From Pseudomonadota bacterium (GTDB taxonomy: Bacteria > Pseudomonadota > Gammaproteobacteria > Burkholderiales > Burkholderiaceae_C): a DNA stretch of 36,215 bases. Of this stretch, positions 9,900 through 18,054 are shown piece by piece. The stretch lies in the NCBI GenBank assembly GCA_023460715.1, contig JAEWPH010000216.1, positions 1-36,215 on the forward strand, given 5' to 3'. The notes below the pieces were generated by a model, which saw only the letters and a list, made by a program, of their open reading frames with translations, was not told the origin of the DNA and did not search any database. Each line of letters starts with the position of its first letter. Within the stretch, counting starts at the first letter, position 1. Both the position numbers and the translations under genes were made by a program.

Positions 9900-11624
9900 T
9901 CAATCCGCCGGGCGCACCGAATAGCGCTCGCCGCCGATCACCAAGTCATGCCAGCGGGGCGGCTGGGTGGCAACGCCCTGCTCTGTCCACTGCTCGGCCT
10001 GCTTGCCATTCAGCTTGCCCAGGTTGCCGCCCTGCAGACGCCCTGCCGCGCGCCACTGCCCGTTCTCGCTCACGAAGACCTGGCTGAGGTAGTCGCTCAG
10101 CAGCACCTGCTCGGGCTGGCCGTCGCCGTCCAGGTCGATGCGCAGCACCGGGCACGGTGCGGCGTCGGTGCAGGTGACCGACAGTTTGTGCTCACGCAGT
10201 TGTGCCAGCAGGTAGTCGAGCCATGCAGCATCCGGCGCCGCGTCCGCCGGGAAGGGCCGCAGCCGGGCGCGCAGCGTGTCGGCCGTCCAGACCTGCGCCT
10301 GCGCCCCGGAGCGCCGCGCGTAGCGGCTCTTGTCCTGCTGGGCGGCCTGCGCCCGCTCACGGATCTGCGCAGCCTGCGGATGGCTCTGTTCCTGCGCCAG
10401 TTGCTCCAGCGCCGCCTGCCCGGCGCGGCCGGCATCCCAGCGCAGGTAGCCGAAGTCGAAGGCCGGCACGTCCACCCGCTGCGCCTGCAGCCGGGCCAGC
10501 TGGCTGGCAACGGCGATGCGCGCGGGGTCCAGCACCGGCGTGCAGGTCAGCAAGGCCAGGGCGACTGCGAGCCAGGCAACGGCCACGTTCACGCGCCGCG
10601 CCAGTGCCATCCAGGGCAGGCTGCGCCGCAGCGCGGCCAGCGCGTAGCCGACGGCGTACACCGCCATCAGCACCACGGCCAGCGCGGCCCAGACGCGATC
10701 GGCCGTCCAGCCGTACTGCGCCACCCGCAGGCCGAGGGCATAGGCGCACAGCGCGGCGTAGACCGGCAGTGTCAGCAGGCCCATGGCGACAAAGCGCTGC
10801 AGCGCCGGGCCGAAGCGCTGGCTTTCCTCCCGGCCGTCGCTCCAGGCCACGTTGAAGAGAAACACCATCCACCCGATCAGGCCGAGCATGAGCGCGGTGG
10901 CGTGCCCCGTCTTCCACAGCGGCGCGAGGCCACGCATGGGCAGCGCTGCCAGGAAGAGCAGCGCGATCAGGCAGGCCAGCGGCAGCAGCCAGCCCAGCAC
11001 CTGGAGCATCGACCGCCAGAAGCCCGCCAGCGCCTCCTCCCGCGCGGCATAGAGCGACAGGCCCAGGGCGAACGCGACCGGCGTGGCCATGTACACGAAG
11101 GGGAGACTGGTGAAGGTCTGCATGAAGAGCGAGACGCCCAGCACCTGGAACAGCCCCGCCAGCAGAAACAGCAGCGCCCAGAACAGGCCGGTGAACAGCC
11201 CGGCCAGCAGCAGCTGGAAGGCGTGGCGCCACGCCGTGGTGAACAGCCGCGGGTAGTCGCGCGCCCAGGTGCCGCAGGCCAGCCGCTGCTCGGCAAAGGG
11301 CAGCAGCACGAACCAGCTGCCGGACAGCAGCAGCACCAGGACGGCTCCCATCTGCCCCCGGTTCTCCGCCACGGAGACATGCCCCCCATAGCCCGCAGCC
11401 GCCGCGAACACCATGCCCAAAGCAGCCGCCTGCAGCCACAACCCGCGGCGTGCGCGGTGCGCGGCCAGCAATTGCAGCGTCAGCGGAACCGCCAGCACGA
11501 CGGCATACACCGGCCAGAGCAGCGTCCACCGGTCCTTCGCCACCGCGCCGTGCAATGCCCACAGGGCGGCGCCCTGCGCGAGCGCCCAGGCCAGCATCCA
11601 AGGTCTCGCTTGGCCGTGATCCAT
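9900..11624 (-). CDS. DUF4153-like multi-pass membrane protein
   Basis: A 574-residue protein of unknown function. A ribosome site (GAGGGGACAAG) precedes the ATG. The N-terminal two thirds contain about ten hydrophobic helices, including the strongly conserved-looking LLLAGLFTGLFWALLFLLAGLF near residues 155-180, which resembles DUF4153 proteins of beta- and gammaproteobacteria. After the last helix (about residue 375) is a soluble domain of about 190 residues with a DLDGDGQPEQ loop near residue 495. That loop matches the Asp-x-Asp-x-Asp-Gly calcium-binding pattern of EF-hand, dockerin or FG-GAP type. Located between recO and pdxJ, a place usually empty in related operons. Confidence 0.75.
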   Translation of the reverse strand: MDHGQARPWMLAWALAQGAALWALHGAVAKDRWTLLWPVYAVVLAVPLTLQLLAAHRARRGLWLQAAALGMVFAAAAGYGGHVSVAENRGQMGAVLVLLLSGSWFVLLPFAEQRLACGTWARDYPRLFTTAWRHAFQLLLAGLFTGLFWALLFLLAGLFQVLGVSLFMQTFTSLPFVYMATPVAFALGLSLYAAREEALAGFWRSMLQVLGWLLPLACLIALLFLAALPMRGLAPLWKTGHATALMLGLIGWMVFLFNVAWSDGREESQRFGPALQRFVAMGLLTLPVYAALCAYALGLRVAQYGWTADRVWAALAVVLMAVYAVGYALAALRRSLPWMALARRVNVAVAWLAVALALLTCTPVLDPARIAVASQLARLQAQRVDVPAFDFGYLRWDAGRAGQAALEQLAQEQSHPQAAQIRERAQAAQQDKSRYARRSGAQAQVWTADTLRARLRPFPADAAPDAAWLDYLLAQLREHKLSVTCTDAAPCPVLRIDLDGDGQPEQVLLSDYLSQVFVSENGQWRAAGRLQGGNLGKLNGKQAEQWTEQGVATQPPRWHDLVIGGERYSVRPAD

Positions 11625-11653
11625 ATCTTGTCCCCTCCCCGGTCGGCTGTATT

Positions 11654-12427
11654 TCAGAGTTTCTGCAGATCCATCATCAGCTGGCGCGTGCGCAGCACCG
11701 GGCTGCCGCAGTGGTACTGCAGCACGGCGCGGAGCTGGCTCTTGAGGTCGGCCGCCACGGCGCCCTCCGCCGTCGCGATGGCGCGCAGCGTGGCCGTGTA
11801 GTGCGCCGGCGCGTCCAGCGCCCGCTGCAGCGCCTGCCACTGGCTGCCGGCCAGCGTGGCACGGTCGGCCGGCAACACCGGGCGCAGCCCGGCCTCGGGC
11901 ACCAGGGCATAGCGTGCGCCGGGCTCCAGGGCGGCCAGCGTGGAGGTTTCGGCATCGAGCGCAGGCAGCAGACCGATCTCTCGGAGCAGCAGCAGCTCGA
12001 AGCTGCGCAGCACGGGCTCCAGGGCGTCCCCATGCTCGCTGCCCAGCACGCGCACCACGCCGGCATAGGCGTCGAACAGCGGGGCATGCGTGTCTTCACG
12101 CGCCAGCAGCCGCAGCAGCAGCTCGTTCAGGTACAGGCCGGACAGCAGCGCGTCGCCCGTCGGCATCACGTGCCCGCCCACCCACTCCGCGCCCTTGAGC
12201 GCATGGATCTCCCCATGTCCCTCGGCGCCCAGCGTATAGGTCACGCGCAGCGGCTGCAGCGGCAGCAGCACCGGGCGGAAGTTGGACGTGGGTTTCTTCG
12301 CCCCCTTGGCCACCAGCGCCACGCGGCCATAGTGGCGCGTGAAGGTCTCCAGGATCAGGCTGGACTCGCTCCAGTCGTAGCGGTGAAGCACATAGGCGGG
12401 TTCGTCGGCAATGCGGCGGGCAGCCAT
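11654..12427 (-). CDS. recO: DNA repair protein RecO
   Basis: A mediator of the RecFOR recombination pathway that helps load RecA on gapped DNA. The 257-residue product has the N-terminal OB-fold ([34 protein letters not shown], residues about 12-45) and the helical C-terminal domain, with the typical [12 protein letters not shown] helix. It lacks an obvious four-cysteine zinc site. It lies downstream of era as in many proteobacteria, but 239 nt away because two repeat elements sit between them. The ATG is 3 nt from repeat copy D, so any ribosome site must lie in the repeat. Confidence 0.95.
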   Translation of the reverse strand: MAARRIADEPAYVLHRYDWSESSLILETFTRHYGRVALVAKGAKKPTSNFRPVLLPLQPLRVTYTLGAEGHGEIHALKGAEWVGGHVMPTGDALLSGLYLNELLLRLLAREDTHAPLFDAYAGVVRVLGSEHGDALEPVLRSFELLLLREIGLLPALDAETSTLAALEPGARYALVPEAGLRPVLPADRATLAGSQWQALQRALDAPAHYTATLRAIATAEGAVAADLKSQLRAVLQYHCGSPVLRTRQLMMDLQKL

Positions 12428-12430
12428 GGT

Positions 12431-12486
12431 TTGCTATGCCTTCAGGAGCTAGAAGCGCTTGATGGATAAGCGCTGGAGGCCGATTT
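12431..12486 (+). repeat. Dispersed palindromic repeat, copy D
   Basis: Shows GCTAT, 7 nt, GGAGC, 5 nt, GCGCTT, 9 nt, GCGCT, 7 nt, GATTT. The right arms (AGCGCTT and AAGCGCT) pair well. The left arm types are mixed (GCTAT with GGAGC). It begins 3 nt upstream of the recO ATG. Confidence 0.8.
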
Positions 12487-12560
12487 CTTCAATATCAGTT
12501 CAAGGTCACCTGCACCGGCAGCGAGCAGTGCACAAGCCCCACGCCGCGGTCACCCGTCAG

Positions 12561-12666
12561 AAGGCCGCGGAGCAGGCCACGCCAGCAGACGCCGCGGAAC
12601 GGGCTTTGCCCGGCCGCTGGCGTCGTCCCCCTGGGGGGAAGGCGCCGCAGGCGACTCAGGGGGGAG
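12561..12666. repeat. Second, GC-rich repeat-like element at the era 3' end
   Basis: Directly after the era stop. It contains a CCCCCTG/CAGGGGG inverted pair enclosing a GGCGCC core (about 12627-12663), a GGGC-TTT-GCCC hairpin (12601-12611) and a CCGCGG-rich stretch. I recall similar blocks after genes in Comamonadaceae genomes, but only one copy is in this window, so family status is from memory. It may act as the 3' end of the era transcript. Confidence 0.45.
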
Positions 12667-13689
12667 TCATTCATATCCGAAAGAGCGCACCCGGGCCTCG
12701 TCGTCGGCCCAGCCCGAACGGACCTTGACCCACACTTCGAGGAACACCTTGGCGTCCATCAGCCGCTCCATCTCCTGCCGCGCCTCAGTGCTGATGCGTT
12801 TCAGGCGCTCGCCCTTCTCTCCGATCACCATGGCCTTGTGGCCGTCGCGCTCCACCACGATGGTGGCCGCCACGCGCACGAAGCGCTTGTGCGTCTTGCT
12901 CGGCTCTTCCTCGAACTTGTCGATGACCACCGTCGAGGTGTAGGGCAGCTCGTCGCCGGTGAAGCGGAACAGCTTCTCGCGCACCGTCTCGCTGGCCAGG
13001 AACTTCTCGCTGCGGTCGGTCAGTTCGTCCTCGGCGTACCAGAAGGGCTGCTCGGGCAGGTACTTGGCGCAGATGCCGAACAGCCGCTCGATGTCGCCCT
13101 TGTTCTTGGCCGACATGGGCACGAATTCGGCGAACGGGTGGCGCTCCTGCATGCCCTTGAGCCAGGGCGCGATCTCGGCGCGGCGGTGCACCTCGTCGAG
13201 CTTGTTGGCGATCAGCAGCGTGGGAATGCCCGGCTTGAACAGCGACAGCACCTTGGCATCGGCCAGCGTGAAGCTGCCGGCCTCGACCACGAATAGGATC
13301 AGGTCCACGTCGCCGATGGCGCCCATCACGGTCTTGTTGAGCGACTTGTTGAGCGCCGTGCTGTGCTTGGTCTGGAAACCCGGCGTATCAACGAAGACGA
13401 ACTGCGTGTTCTCGCGCGTGCGAATGCCCGTGATGCGGTGGCGCGTGGTCTGCGCCTTGCGCGAGGTGATGGAGATCTTCTGCCCCACCAGCGCGTTCAT
13501 CAGCGTGGACTTGCCCACGTTGGGCTTGCCGACGATGGCGATCAGGCCGCAGCGCTGGCCCGTGGTGTCCACCGCCGCCGCACCGCCACCCGGCTTGGCG
13601 GCCGCCAGCATGGCTTCCAGGTCATTTTGGCCGCCAGCGCTTGATTCATCAGCGCCACCAGCTACATCTTTCGTAGCATCTTCGTTCAT
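12667..13689 (-). CDS. era: GTPase Era with repeat-derived N-terminal extension
   Basis: A GTPase that binds 16S rRNA and assists 30S assembly. The 340-residue protein has G1 GKPNVGKS at 54-61, G3 DTPGF, G4 NKLD and a C-terminal KH domain with the [13 protein letters not shown] loop. Typical Era proteins begin only 10-15 residues before G1. Here about 40 extra residues precede it, and residues 4-22 are encoded by a dispersed palindromic repeat. The ATG overlaps the rnc stop (ATGA), which supports this start; an internal Met at 27 is the alternative. The rest shows no defects. Confidence 0.96.
   Translation of the reverse strand: MNEDATKDVAGGADESSAGGQNDLEAMLAAAKPGGGAAAVDTTGQRCGLIAIVGKPNVGKSTLMNALVGQKISITSRKAQTTRHRITGIRTRENTQFVFVDTPGFQTKHSTALNKSLNKTVMGAIGDVDLILFVVEAGSFTLADAKVLSLFKPGIPTLLIANKLDEVHRRAEIAPWLKGMQERHPFAEFVPMSAKNKGDIERLFGICAKYLPEQPFWYAEDELTDRSEKFLASETVREKLFRFTGDELPYTSTVVIDKFEEEPSKTHKRFVRVAATIVVERDGHKAMVIGEKGERLKRISTEARQEMERLMDAKVFLEVWVKVRSGWADDEARVRSFGYE
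13623..13680 (-). repeat. Dispersed palindromic repeat, copy E, inside era
   Basis: On the minus strand: GCTAC, 7 nt, GTAGC, 5 nt, GCGCTG, 9 nt, GCGCT, 7 nt, AAAAT. The left arms pair perfectly and the loop GAAAGAT is identical to that of copy J. It lies in frame within era codons 4-22. Confidence 0.78.
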
Positions 13690-14369
13690 GCGTGTCTTGC
13701 TTTCAGTGTGGCCAGCATGGCGGCCGCGGCCGCTTGCTCGCCGGCCCGGCGCGAGCCGCCAATGCCGCGTTCGGTCAGGCCCAGTTCGGAAATTTCGCAC
13801 TCCACGTCGAACGTCTGGCGGTGCGCAGCCCCCACCGTACCGACCACGCGGTACAGCGGCAGCTTCATTTTGCGGCCCTGCAGCCACTCCTGCAACGCGG
13901 TCTTGGGGTCCTTGGCCGCCGCCTGCATCTGCGGGTTGACGTCCACGCCCTCGAACAGCCGGTGCACCAGCGCCTCCGCAGGCCCGTAGCCGGCATCCAG
14001 GTAGACGGCGCCGATCAGTGCCTCCAGCGCATCGGCCAGGATGGACGGACGCAGCTTGCCGCCCGACTTGGCTTCGCCTTCCCCCAGCCGCAGCAGGTCG
14101 GACAGCTGCAGCCGCATGGCCAGGCCGTGCAGCGTGTCCTGCTTGACCAGGTTGGCGCGCACGCGGGACAGGTCGCCTTCGGGCAGGTCCCTCAGCTGCC
14201 GGTACAGCAGGCTGGAGACGGCCAGGTTGAGCACGGAGTCGCCCAGGAATTCAAGACGCTCGTTGTGGTCCGCCGAGAAGCTGCGGTGGGTCACCGCGCG
14301 CTGCAGGAGCGCGGGGTCGGAGAAGGTGTGCTGCAGGCGATCCTGCAGGGAAGACAGACTGCTGGTCAC
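13686..14369 (-). CDS. rnc: Ribonuclease III
   Basis: Cleaves double-stranded RNA, including the 30S rRNA precursor. The 227-residue protein has an endonuclease domain with the signature [10 protein letters not shown] (E40 and D44 catalytic), D113 and E116 in [13 protein letters not shown], and a dsRNA-binding domain (about residues 155-225). It starts with GTG, whose G is the last base of the upstream TAG stop (TAGTG), and its own TGA overlaps the era ATG. It is thus tightly coupled on both sides. Confidence 0.97.
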   Translation of the reverse strand: MTSSLSSLQDRLQHTFSDPALLQRAVTHRSFSADHNERLEFLGDSVLNLAVSSLLYRQLRDLPEGDLSRVRANLVKQDTLHGLAMRLQLSDLLRLGEGEAKSGGKLRPSILADALEALIGAVYLDAGYGPAEALVHRLFEGVDVNPQMQAAAKDPKTALQEWLQGRKMKLPLYRVVGTVGAAHRQTFDVECEISELGLTERGIGGSRRAGEQAAAAAMLATLKARHA

Positions 14370-14734
14370 TAACGGGTCGAATCTTGGAAACGGTAGACGA
14401 GATAGGCCGGCCCGGCCAACGCAATCTCGCGAGAGTAGCTGAACGACACCACGACCTTGTCGTTGCGCTTCGTCACTTCGAGGTCCTTGCCGCTGATGGA
14501 GCTGATGTCGTCGATGGCGGCGGCACGGTCGAAAGCGGCACGCACCTCCGGCACCGTGGAGCCGTCGCGTGCCGCCTTGTTGGCCGCCTTGCGGATGGCG
14601 TGGTACTCCAGGAAAATGGGCACCGACTGGCCGCCAATGGCAAAAGCCGCTACAGCCAGGAAGCCGATCAGCACCAGTCCGATGAAGGACAGCCCGCGCT
14701 GGCGCGAGCGGCTGGTGGAACGTTGCAGGCCCAT
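14369..14734 (-). CDS. DUF4845 membrane-anchored protein
   Basis: A 121-residue protein between lepB and rnc, a place where DUF4845 proteins commonly sit in beta- and gammaproteobacteria. A basic N-terminus and a single hydrophobic helix (about residues 14-36, beginning RGLSFIGLVLIG) look like a type IV pilin leader, but the Glu at position 5 of mature pilins is absent. The rest is a small periplasmic domain. Start supported by a GAGGGG ribosome site 7-8 nt before ATG. The stop overlaps the GTG of rnc by one base. Function is unknown. Confidence 0.88.
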   Translation of the reverse strand: MGLQRSTSRSRQRGLSFIGLVLIGFLAVAAFAIGGQSVPIFLEYHAIRKAANKAARDGSTVPEVRAAFDRAAAIDDISSISGKDLEVTKRNDKVVVSFSYSREIALAGPAYLVYRFQDSTR

Positions 14735-14796
14735 GGTTTCCCCTCTCGAAGGTGGTTGTGTTGTTGCGGCGCGGCCCGGTTCAGCGGACGAACGGC

Positions 14797-15771
14797 TCAG
14801 TTGAACGAGCCGATGCGCTTCGGATTGCCGAAGTTCATCCACACGAAGAACGCCTTGCCGACGATGTTGGCGTCCGGCACAAAGCCCCAGTAGCGCGAGT
14901 CGAGCGAATTATCGCGGTTGTCGCCCATCATGAAGTACTGGCCCTCGGGCACCTTGCACACCACGCCCTCGACGCTGTAGCGGCACTGGTCGCGGTAGGC
15001 GAAGTTGCTCGCGCCCTGCACGAAGGCCGGCATATCGGGATTGTTCAGGATGCCGTGGCGGTGCGTGCCCAGCTCTTCCTCGAAGTGCTTGAAGTAGCGC
15101 ATCGCGTCTTCGTCGAAGAAGTCGGGCAGCGCGCTGGTGGGCACGGGCTGGCCGTTCACCGTCAGCCGCTTGTTCAGGTAGGCCACCTCGTCACCCGGCA
15201 CGCCGACCACACGCTTGATGTAGTCCATGTTGGGCTGGGGCGGGTAGCGGAACACCATCACGTCGCCGCGCTGCGGGGCAGTGCCCTCGGTGATCTTCTT
15301 GTTGATCACGGGCAGGCGGATGCCGTAGGTGAACTTGTTCACCAGGATCAGGTCGCCCACCAGCAGCGTGGGAATCATCGAGCCGGAGGGAATCTTGAAC
15401 GGCTCGAAGAGAAACGAACGCAGCAGGAAGACGATGGCGATCACCGGGAACAGCCCGGCCGTCCAGTCCAGCCACCAGGGCTGCATGAGGATGCGGCCCT
15501 TGGCTTCTTCCACGTCGCCGTCGACCTTGGCGATGCCCATGCGGTCCAGTTCGGCGCGACGCTGCACGGCAGCGGCCTCGATGGCCTGGGCCGCCTTGCG
15601 GCGCTGGGGCAGGAAGTAGAAGCGCTCGGCCAGCCAGTACGCGCCGGTCACGACCGTGGCCAAGAACAGCAGCAGAGCAAAGTTGCCGTCGATGGCGCCC
15701 AGGTACCAGGCACCGACATAGCCGACGAACGCGGCGATCACCAGGGAGGTGATGAATTGCATGGCTTTCAT
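14797..15771 (-). CDS. lepB: Signal peptidase I
   Basis: Inner-membrane protease that removes signal peptides from exported proteins. The 324-residue protein has two N-terminal hydrophobic segments (about 5-25 and 31-46), a third near 105-120, catalytic Ser131 in IPSGSM, catalytic Lys186 in YIKRVVGVPGD, and the C-terminal box MGDNRDNSLDSRYWG. The start ATG shares its A with the lepA stop (TGATG); a TTG one codon earlier is less likely. Its substrates would include MucD and the MORN-like protein in this window. Confidence 0.97.
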   Translation of the reverse strand: MKAMQFITSLVIAAFVGYVGAWYLGAIDGNFALLLFLATVVTGAYWLAERFYFLPQRRKAAQAIEAAAVQRRAELDRMGIAKVDGDVEEAKGRILMQPWWLDWTAGLFPVIAIVFLLRSFLFEPFKIPSGSMIPTLLVGDLILVNKFTYGIRLPVINKKITEGTAPQRGDVMVFRYPPQPNMDYIKRVVGVPGDEVAYLNKRLTVNGQPVPTSALPDFFDEDAMRYFKHFEEELGTHRHGILNNPDMPAFVQGASNFAYRDQCRYSVEGVVCKVPEGQYFMMGDNRDNSLDSRYWGFVPDANIVGKAFFVWMNFGNPKRIGSFN

Positions 15772-17579
15772 CAATCCTCCACCTGCAGGATGGCCAGGAA
15801 CGCTTCCTGGGGAACTTCCACCGAACCGATCTGCTTCATGCGTTTCTTGCCTGCCTTCTGCTTCTCGAGAAGCTTGCGCTTGCGGGTGATGTCACCGCCA
15901 TAGCATTTCGCCAGCACGTTCTTGCGCAGGGCCTTGATGGTCTCGCGCGCGATGATATTGGCCCCGATGGCCGCCTGGATGGCCACGTCGAACATCTGGC
16001 GGCTGATGATTTCGCGCATCTTGGCGGCCACGGCACGGCCACGGTAGGTGGATTGGCTGCGGTGCACGATGATCGACAGCGCGTCGACCTTCTCGCCGTT
16101 GAGCAGGATGTCAACCTTCACCACGTCAGACGCGCGGTACTCCTTGAACTCGTAGTCCATGGACGCGTAGCCGCGCGACACCGACTTCAGCTTGTCGAAG
16201 AAGTCCAGCACGATCTCGCCCAGGGGAATCTCATAGGTCAGCATGACCTGGCGGCCGTGATAGGCCATGTTGAGCTGCACGCCGCGCTTCTGGTTGGCCA
16301 GCGTCATCACCGCGCCAACGTAGTCCTGCGGCATGTACAGATGCACGGTCACGATGGGCTCGCGAATCTCCTGGATCTTGCCTTGCTCGGGCATCTTGGA
16401 GGGGTTCTCGACCATGATGACCTCGCCATCGCCCTTGACCACTTCGTAGACCACGCTGGGCGCGGTGGTGATCAGGTCCTGGTCGAACTCGCGCTCCAGG
16501 CGTTCCTGCACGATCTCCATGTGCAGCAGGCCCAGGAAGCCGCACCGGAAGCCGAAGCCCAGCGCCTGCGACACCTCGGGCTCGAAATGCAGCGAGGCAT
16601 CGTTGAGCTGCAGCTTTTCCAGCGCGTCGCGCAACTGGTCGTATTCGCTCGCCTCCGTAGGATAGAGGCCGGCGAAGACCTGCGGCTGGATTTCCTTGAA
16701 GCCGGGCAGTGCCTGCTCGGCCGGGCCGAGGTTGTTGGGCAGCTTCTTTTCCAGCGTGATGGTGTCACCGACCTTGGCGGCCTTCAGTTCCTTGATGCCC
16801 GCGATGATGTAGCCCACTTCGCCTGCGTTCAGCGCGCTGCGCGCCTCGTTGGCGGGAGTGAACACGCCCAGGTTGTCGGCGTTATAGGCCGCACCGGAAG
16901 CCATCATCTTGAAGCGTTCGCCCTTGAGCAGGCGGCCGTCCACCACCCGCACCAGCATCACCACGCCCACGTACGGATCGAACCAGCTGTCGATGATCAT
17001 GGCGCGCAGCGGCGCGTCGGGATTGCCGCGCGGAGCGGGCACCTTGGCGACGATGAGCTCCAGGATCTCGTCGATGCCCATACCGGTCTTGGCCGAGCAC
17101 GGAATCGCATCCGTCGCATCGATGCCGATCACGTCCTCGATCTCGGCCTTGGCGTTGTCAGGATCGGCCTGCGGCAGATCCATCTTGTTGAGCACGGGCA
17201 GCACTTCCACGCCCAGGTCCAGCGCGGTGTAGCAGTTGGCCACCGTCTGGGCTTCCACGCCTTGCGAAGCATCGACCACCAGCAGCGCGCCCTCGCATGC
17301 CGACAGCGAACGCGACACTTCATACGAGAAGTCCACGTGGCCCGGCGTGTCGATCAGATTGAGGTTGTAGACCTGCCCATCCTTGGCCTTGTACTGCAGC
17401 GCAGCGGTCTGTGCCTTGATGGTTATCCCACGCTCTTTTTCGATGTCCATCGAGTCGAGGACCTGGGCTTCCATCTGCCGTTCCTCAAGCCCTCCACAGC
17501 GCTGGATCAGGCGGTCAGCGAGCGTCGACTTGCCGTGGTCGATGTGCGCAATGATGGAAAAATTTCTGATGTGGTTCAT
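15771..17579 (-). CDS. lepA: Elongation factor 4 (LepA)
   Basis: A ribosome-associated GTPase that affects initiation and back-translocation. The 602-residue product has P-loop AHIDHGKS at 11-18, the DTPGHVDF switch II, NKMDLP, EF-G-like domains II-V and the LepA-specific C-terminus with [19 protein letters not shown], all full length. The start ([17 protein letters not shown]) is the family standard, but has only a weak ribosome site. An intrinsic terminator oriented toward the gene lies only 45 nt upstream. First gene of the lepA-lepB-DUF4845-rnc-era run. Confidence 0.98.
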   Translation of the reverse strand: MNHIRNFSIIAHIDHGKSTLADRLIQRCGGLEERQMEAQVLDSMDIEKERGITIKAQTAALQYKAKDGQVYNLNLIDTPGHVDFSYEVSRSLSACEGALLVVDASQGVEAQTVANCYTALDLGVEVLPVLNKMDLPQADPDNAKAEIEDVIGIDATDAIPCSAKTGMGIDEILELIVAKVPAPRGNPDAPLRAMIIDSWFDPYVGVVMLVRVVDGRLLKGERFKMMASGAAYNADNLGVFTPANEARSALNAGEVGYIIAGIKELKAAKVGDTITLEKKLPNNLGPAEQALPGFKEIQPQVFAGLYPTEASEYDQLRDALEKLQLNDASLHFEPEVSQALGFGFRCGFLGLLHMEIVQERLEREFDQDLITTAPSVVYEVVKGDGEVIMVENPSKMPEQGKIQEIREPIVTVHLYMPQDYVGAVMTLANQKRGVQLNMAYHGRQVMLTYEIPLGEIVLDFFDKLKSVSRGYASMDYEFKEYRASDVVKVDILLNGEKVDALSIIVHRSQSTYRGRAVAAKMREIISRQMFDVAIQAAIGANIIARETIKALRKNVLAKCYGGDITRKRKLLEKQKAGKKRMKQIGSVEVPQEAFLAILQVED

Positions 17580-17624
17580 CAACGGAATGCGACAAGTGAT
17601 TGAATTGAAAAGAACGCAGACAAG

Positions 17625-17655
17625 AAAAAAGGGCGCGTCAGATGGTGACGCGCCC
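17625..17655 (-). terminator. Intrinsic terminator 45 nt upstream of lepA
   Basis: A perfect 10-bp stem (17631-17640 with 17646-17655), a 5-nt loop and six T residues on the minus strand (17625-17630). It is 400 nt beyond the mucD stop and points into lepA. It either ends mucD transcripts or attenuates lepA transcription. Confidence 0.85.
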
Positions 17656-17696
17656 TGAACCAACAATCTTTTGGCAACTGCGATAGTTGGAGCTTC

Positions 17697-17702
17697 ATTG
17701 TA
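17697..17702 (-). promoter_or_regulatory. Possible -10 box (TACAAT) of a lepA leader promoter
   Basis: TACAAT on the minus strand matches 5 of 6 sigma-70 -10 positions. The -35 region at 16-17 nt spacing (CTTTCC or TTTCCC) is poor. If used, the transcript would meet the terminator after about 35-65 nt. Confidence 0.3.
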
Positions 17703-17772
17703 GGCAAAAAGCCTGGACGGGAAAGCCCAGCCCAGCGCGCTACAGGGTCGTTGCCACCTTGCAACGGGCAAT

Positions 17773-17792
17773 TTATCAACAGGTTATTCACA
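17773..17792 (+). promoter_or_regulatory. Pair of DnaA-box-like sites
   Basis: TTATCAACA (17773-17781) and TTATTCACA (17784-17792) each match the DnaA consensus TTATCCACA at 8 of 9 positions, in direct orientation 11 bp apart. A weaker inverted match (TGTGGAGCA) is at 17831-17839. Binding is inferred, not shown. Confidence 0.4.
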
Positions 17793-17953
17793 ATTCCCGC
17801 CAACATGTATTGAACAACATGTGGGCGATCTGTGGAGCACCTGTGCATGATTCTCTCGTCTTTCACATCGTGGGCTGAGCGCCCTCGGTTATTCCCCAGA
17901 CCCACGATGAAAGGACCACATTCTATCGAAAACTGCACATAGCCCAGTTAACA

Positions 17954-17971
17954 AGTTAGCCAGGGCTAACT
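17954..17971 (-). terminator. Inverted repeat downstream of mucD
   Basis: AGTTAGCC and GGCTAACT are perfect 8-bp arms with a 2-nt loop, about 85 nt past the mucD stop. Only a weak T-rich stretch follows on the minus strand. It is either a 3' end structure or an operator. Confidence 0.35.
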
Positions 17972-18054
17972 TTCGAAATAAATCGCTTGCATTTCACGAT
18001 GTGGTCCAACAGCCGACCGCCCGCTTCCGGCCGGGAGGGGGCCGAGGCCTTGGC

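Larger units (their letters stand above)
17580..18054. other. Long AT-richer leader region between mucD and lepA
   Basis: 475 nt without a convincing gene. From right to left on the minus strand it holds an inverted repeat (17954-17971), three DnaA-box-like sites (17773-17839), a repeated CAACATGT word around 17811-17822, a possible -10 box (17697-17702) and a perfect terminator (17625-17655). A 119-codon minus frame crosses it but has no ribosome site or recognisable protein. Confidence 0.6.

Noticed and set aside
16053..17603. 516-codon plus-strand frame antisense to lepA
   Set aside because: Same cause: it shadows lepA, has no ribosome site, and its composition is typical of antisense frames.
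17773..17839. Chromosome replication origin
   Set aside because: Only two good DnaA-like boxes and no dnaA, dnaN, gidA or parA genes nearby; kept only as a possible regulatory cluster.
17579..17938. Minus-strand 119-codon frame in the mucD-lepA gap
   Set aside because: No ribosome site, crosses the terminator and the lepA start, and no recognisable protein features.
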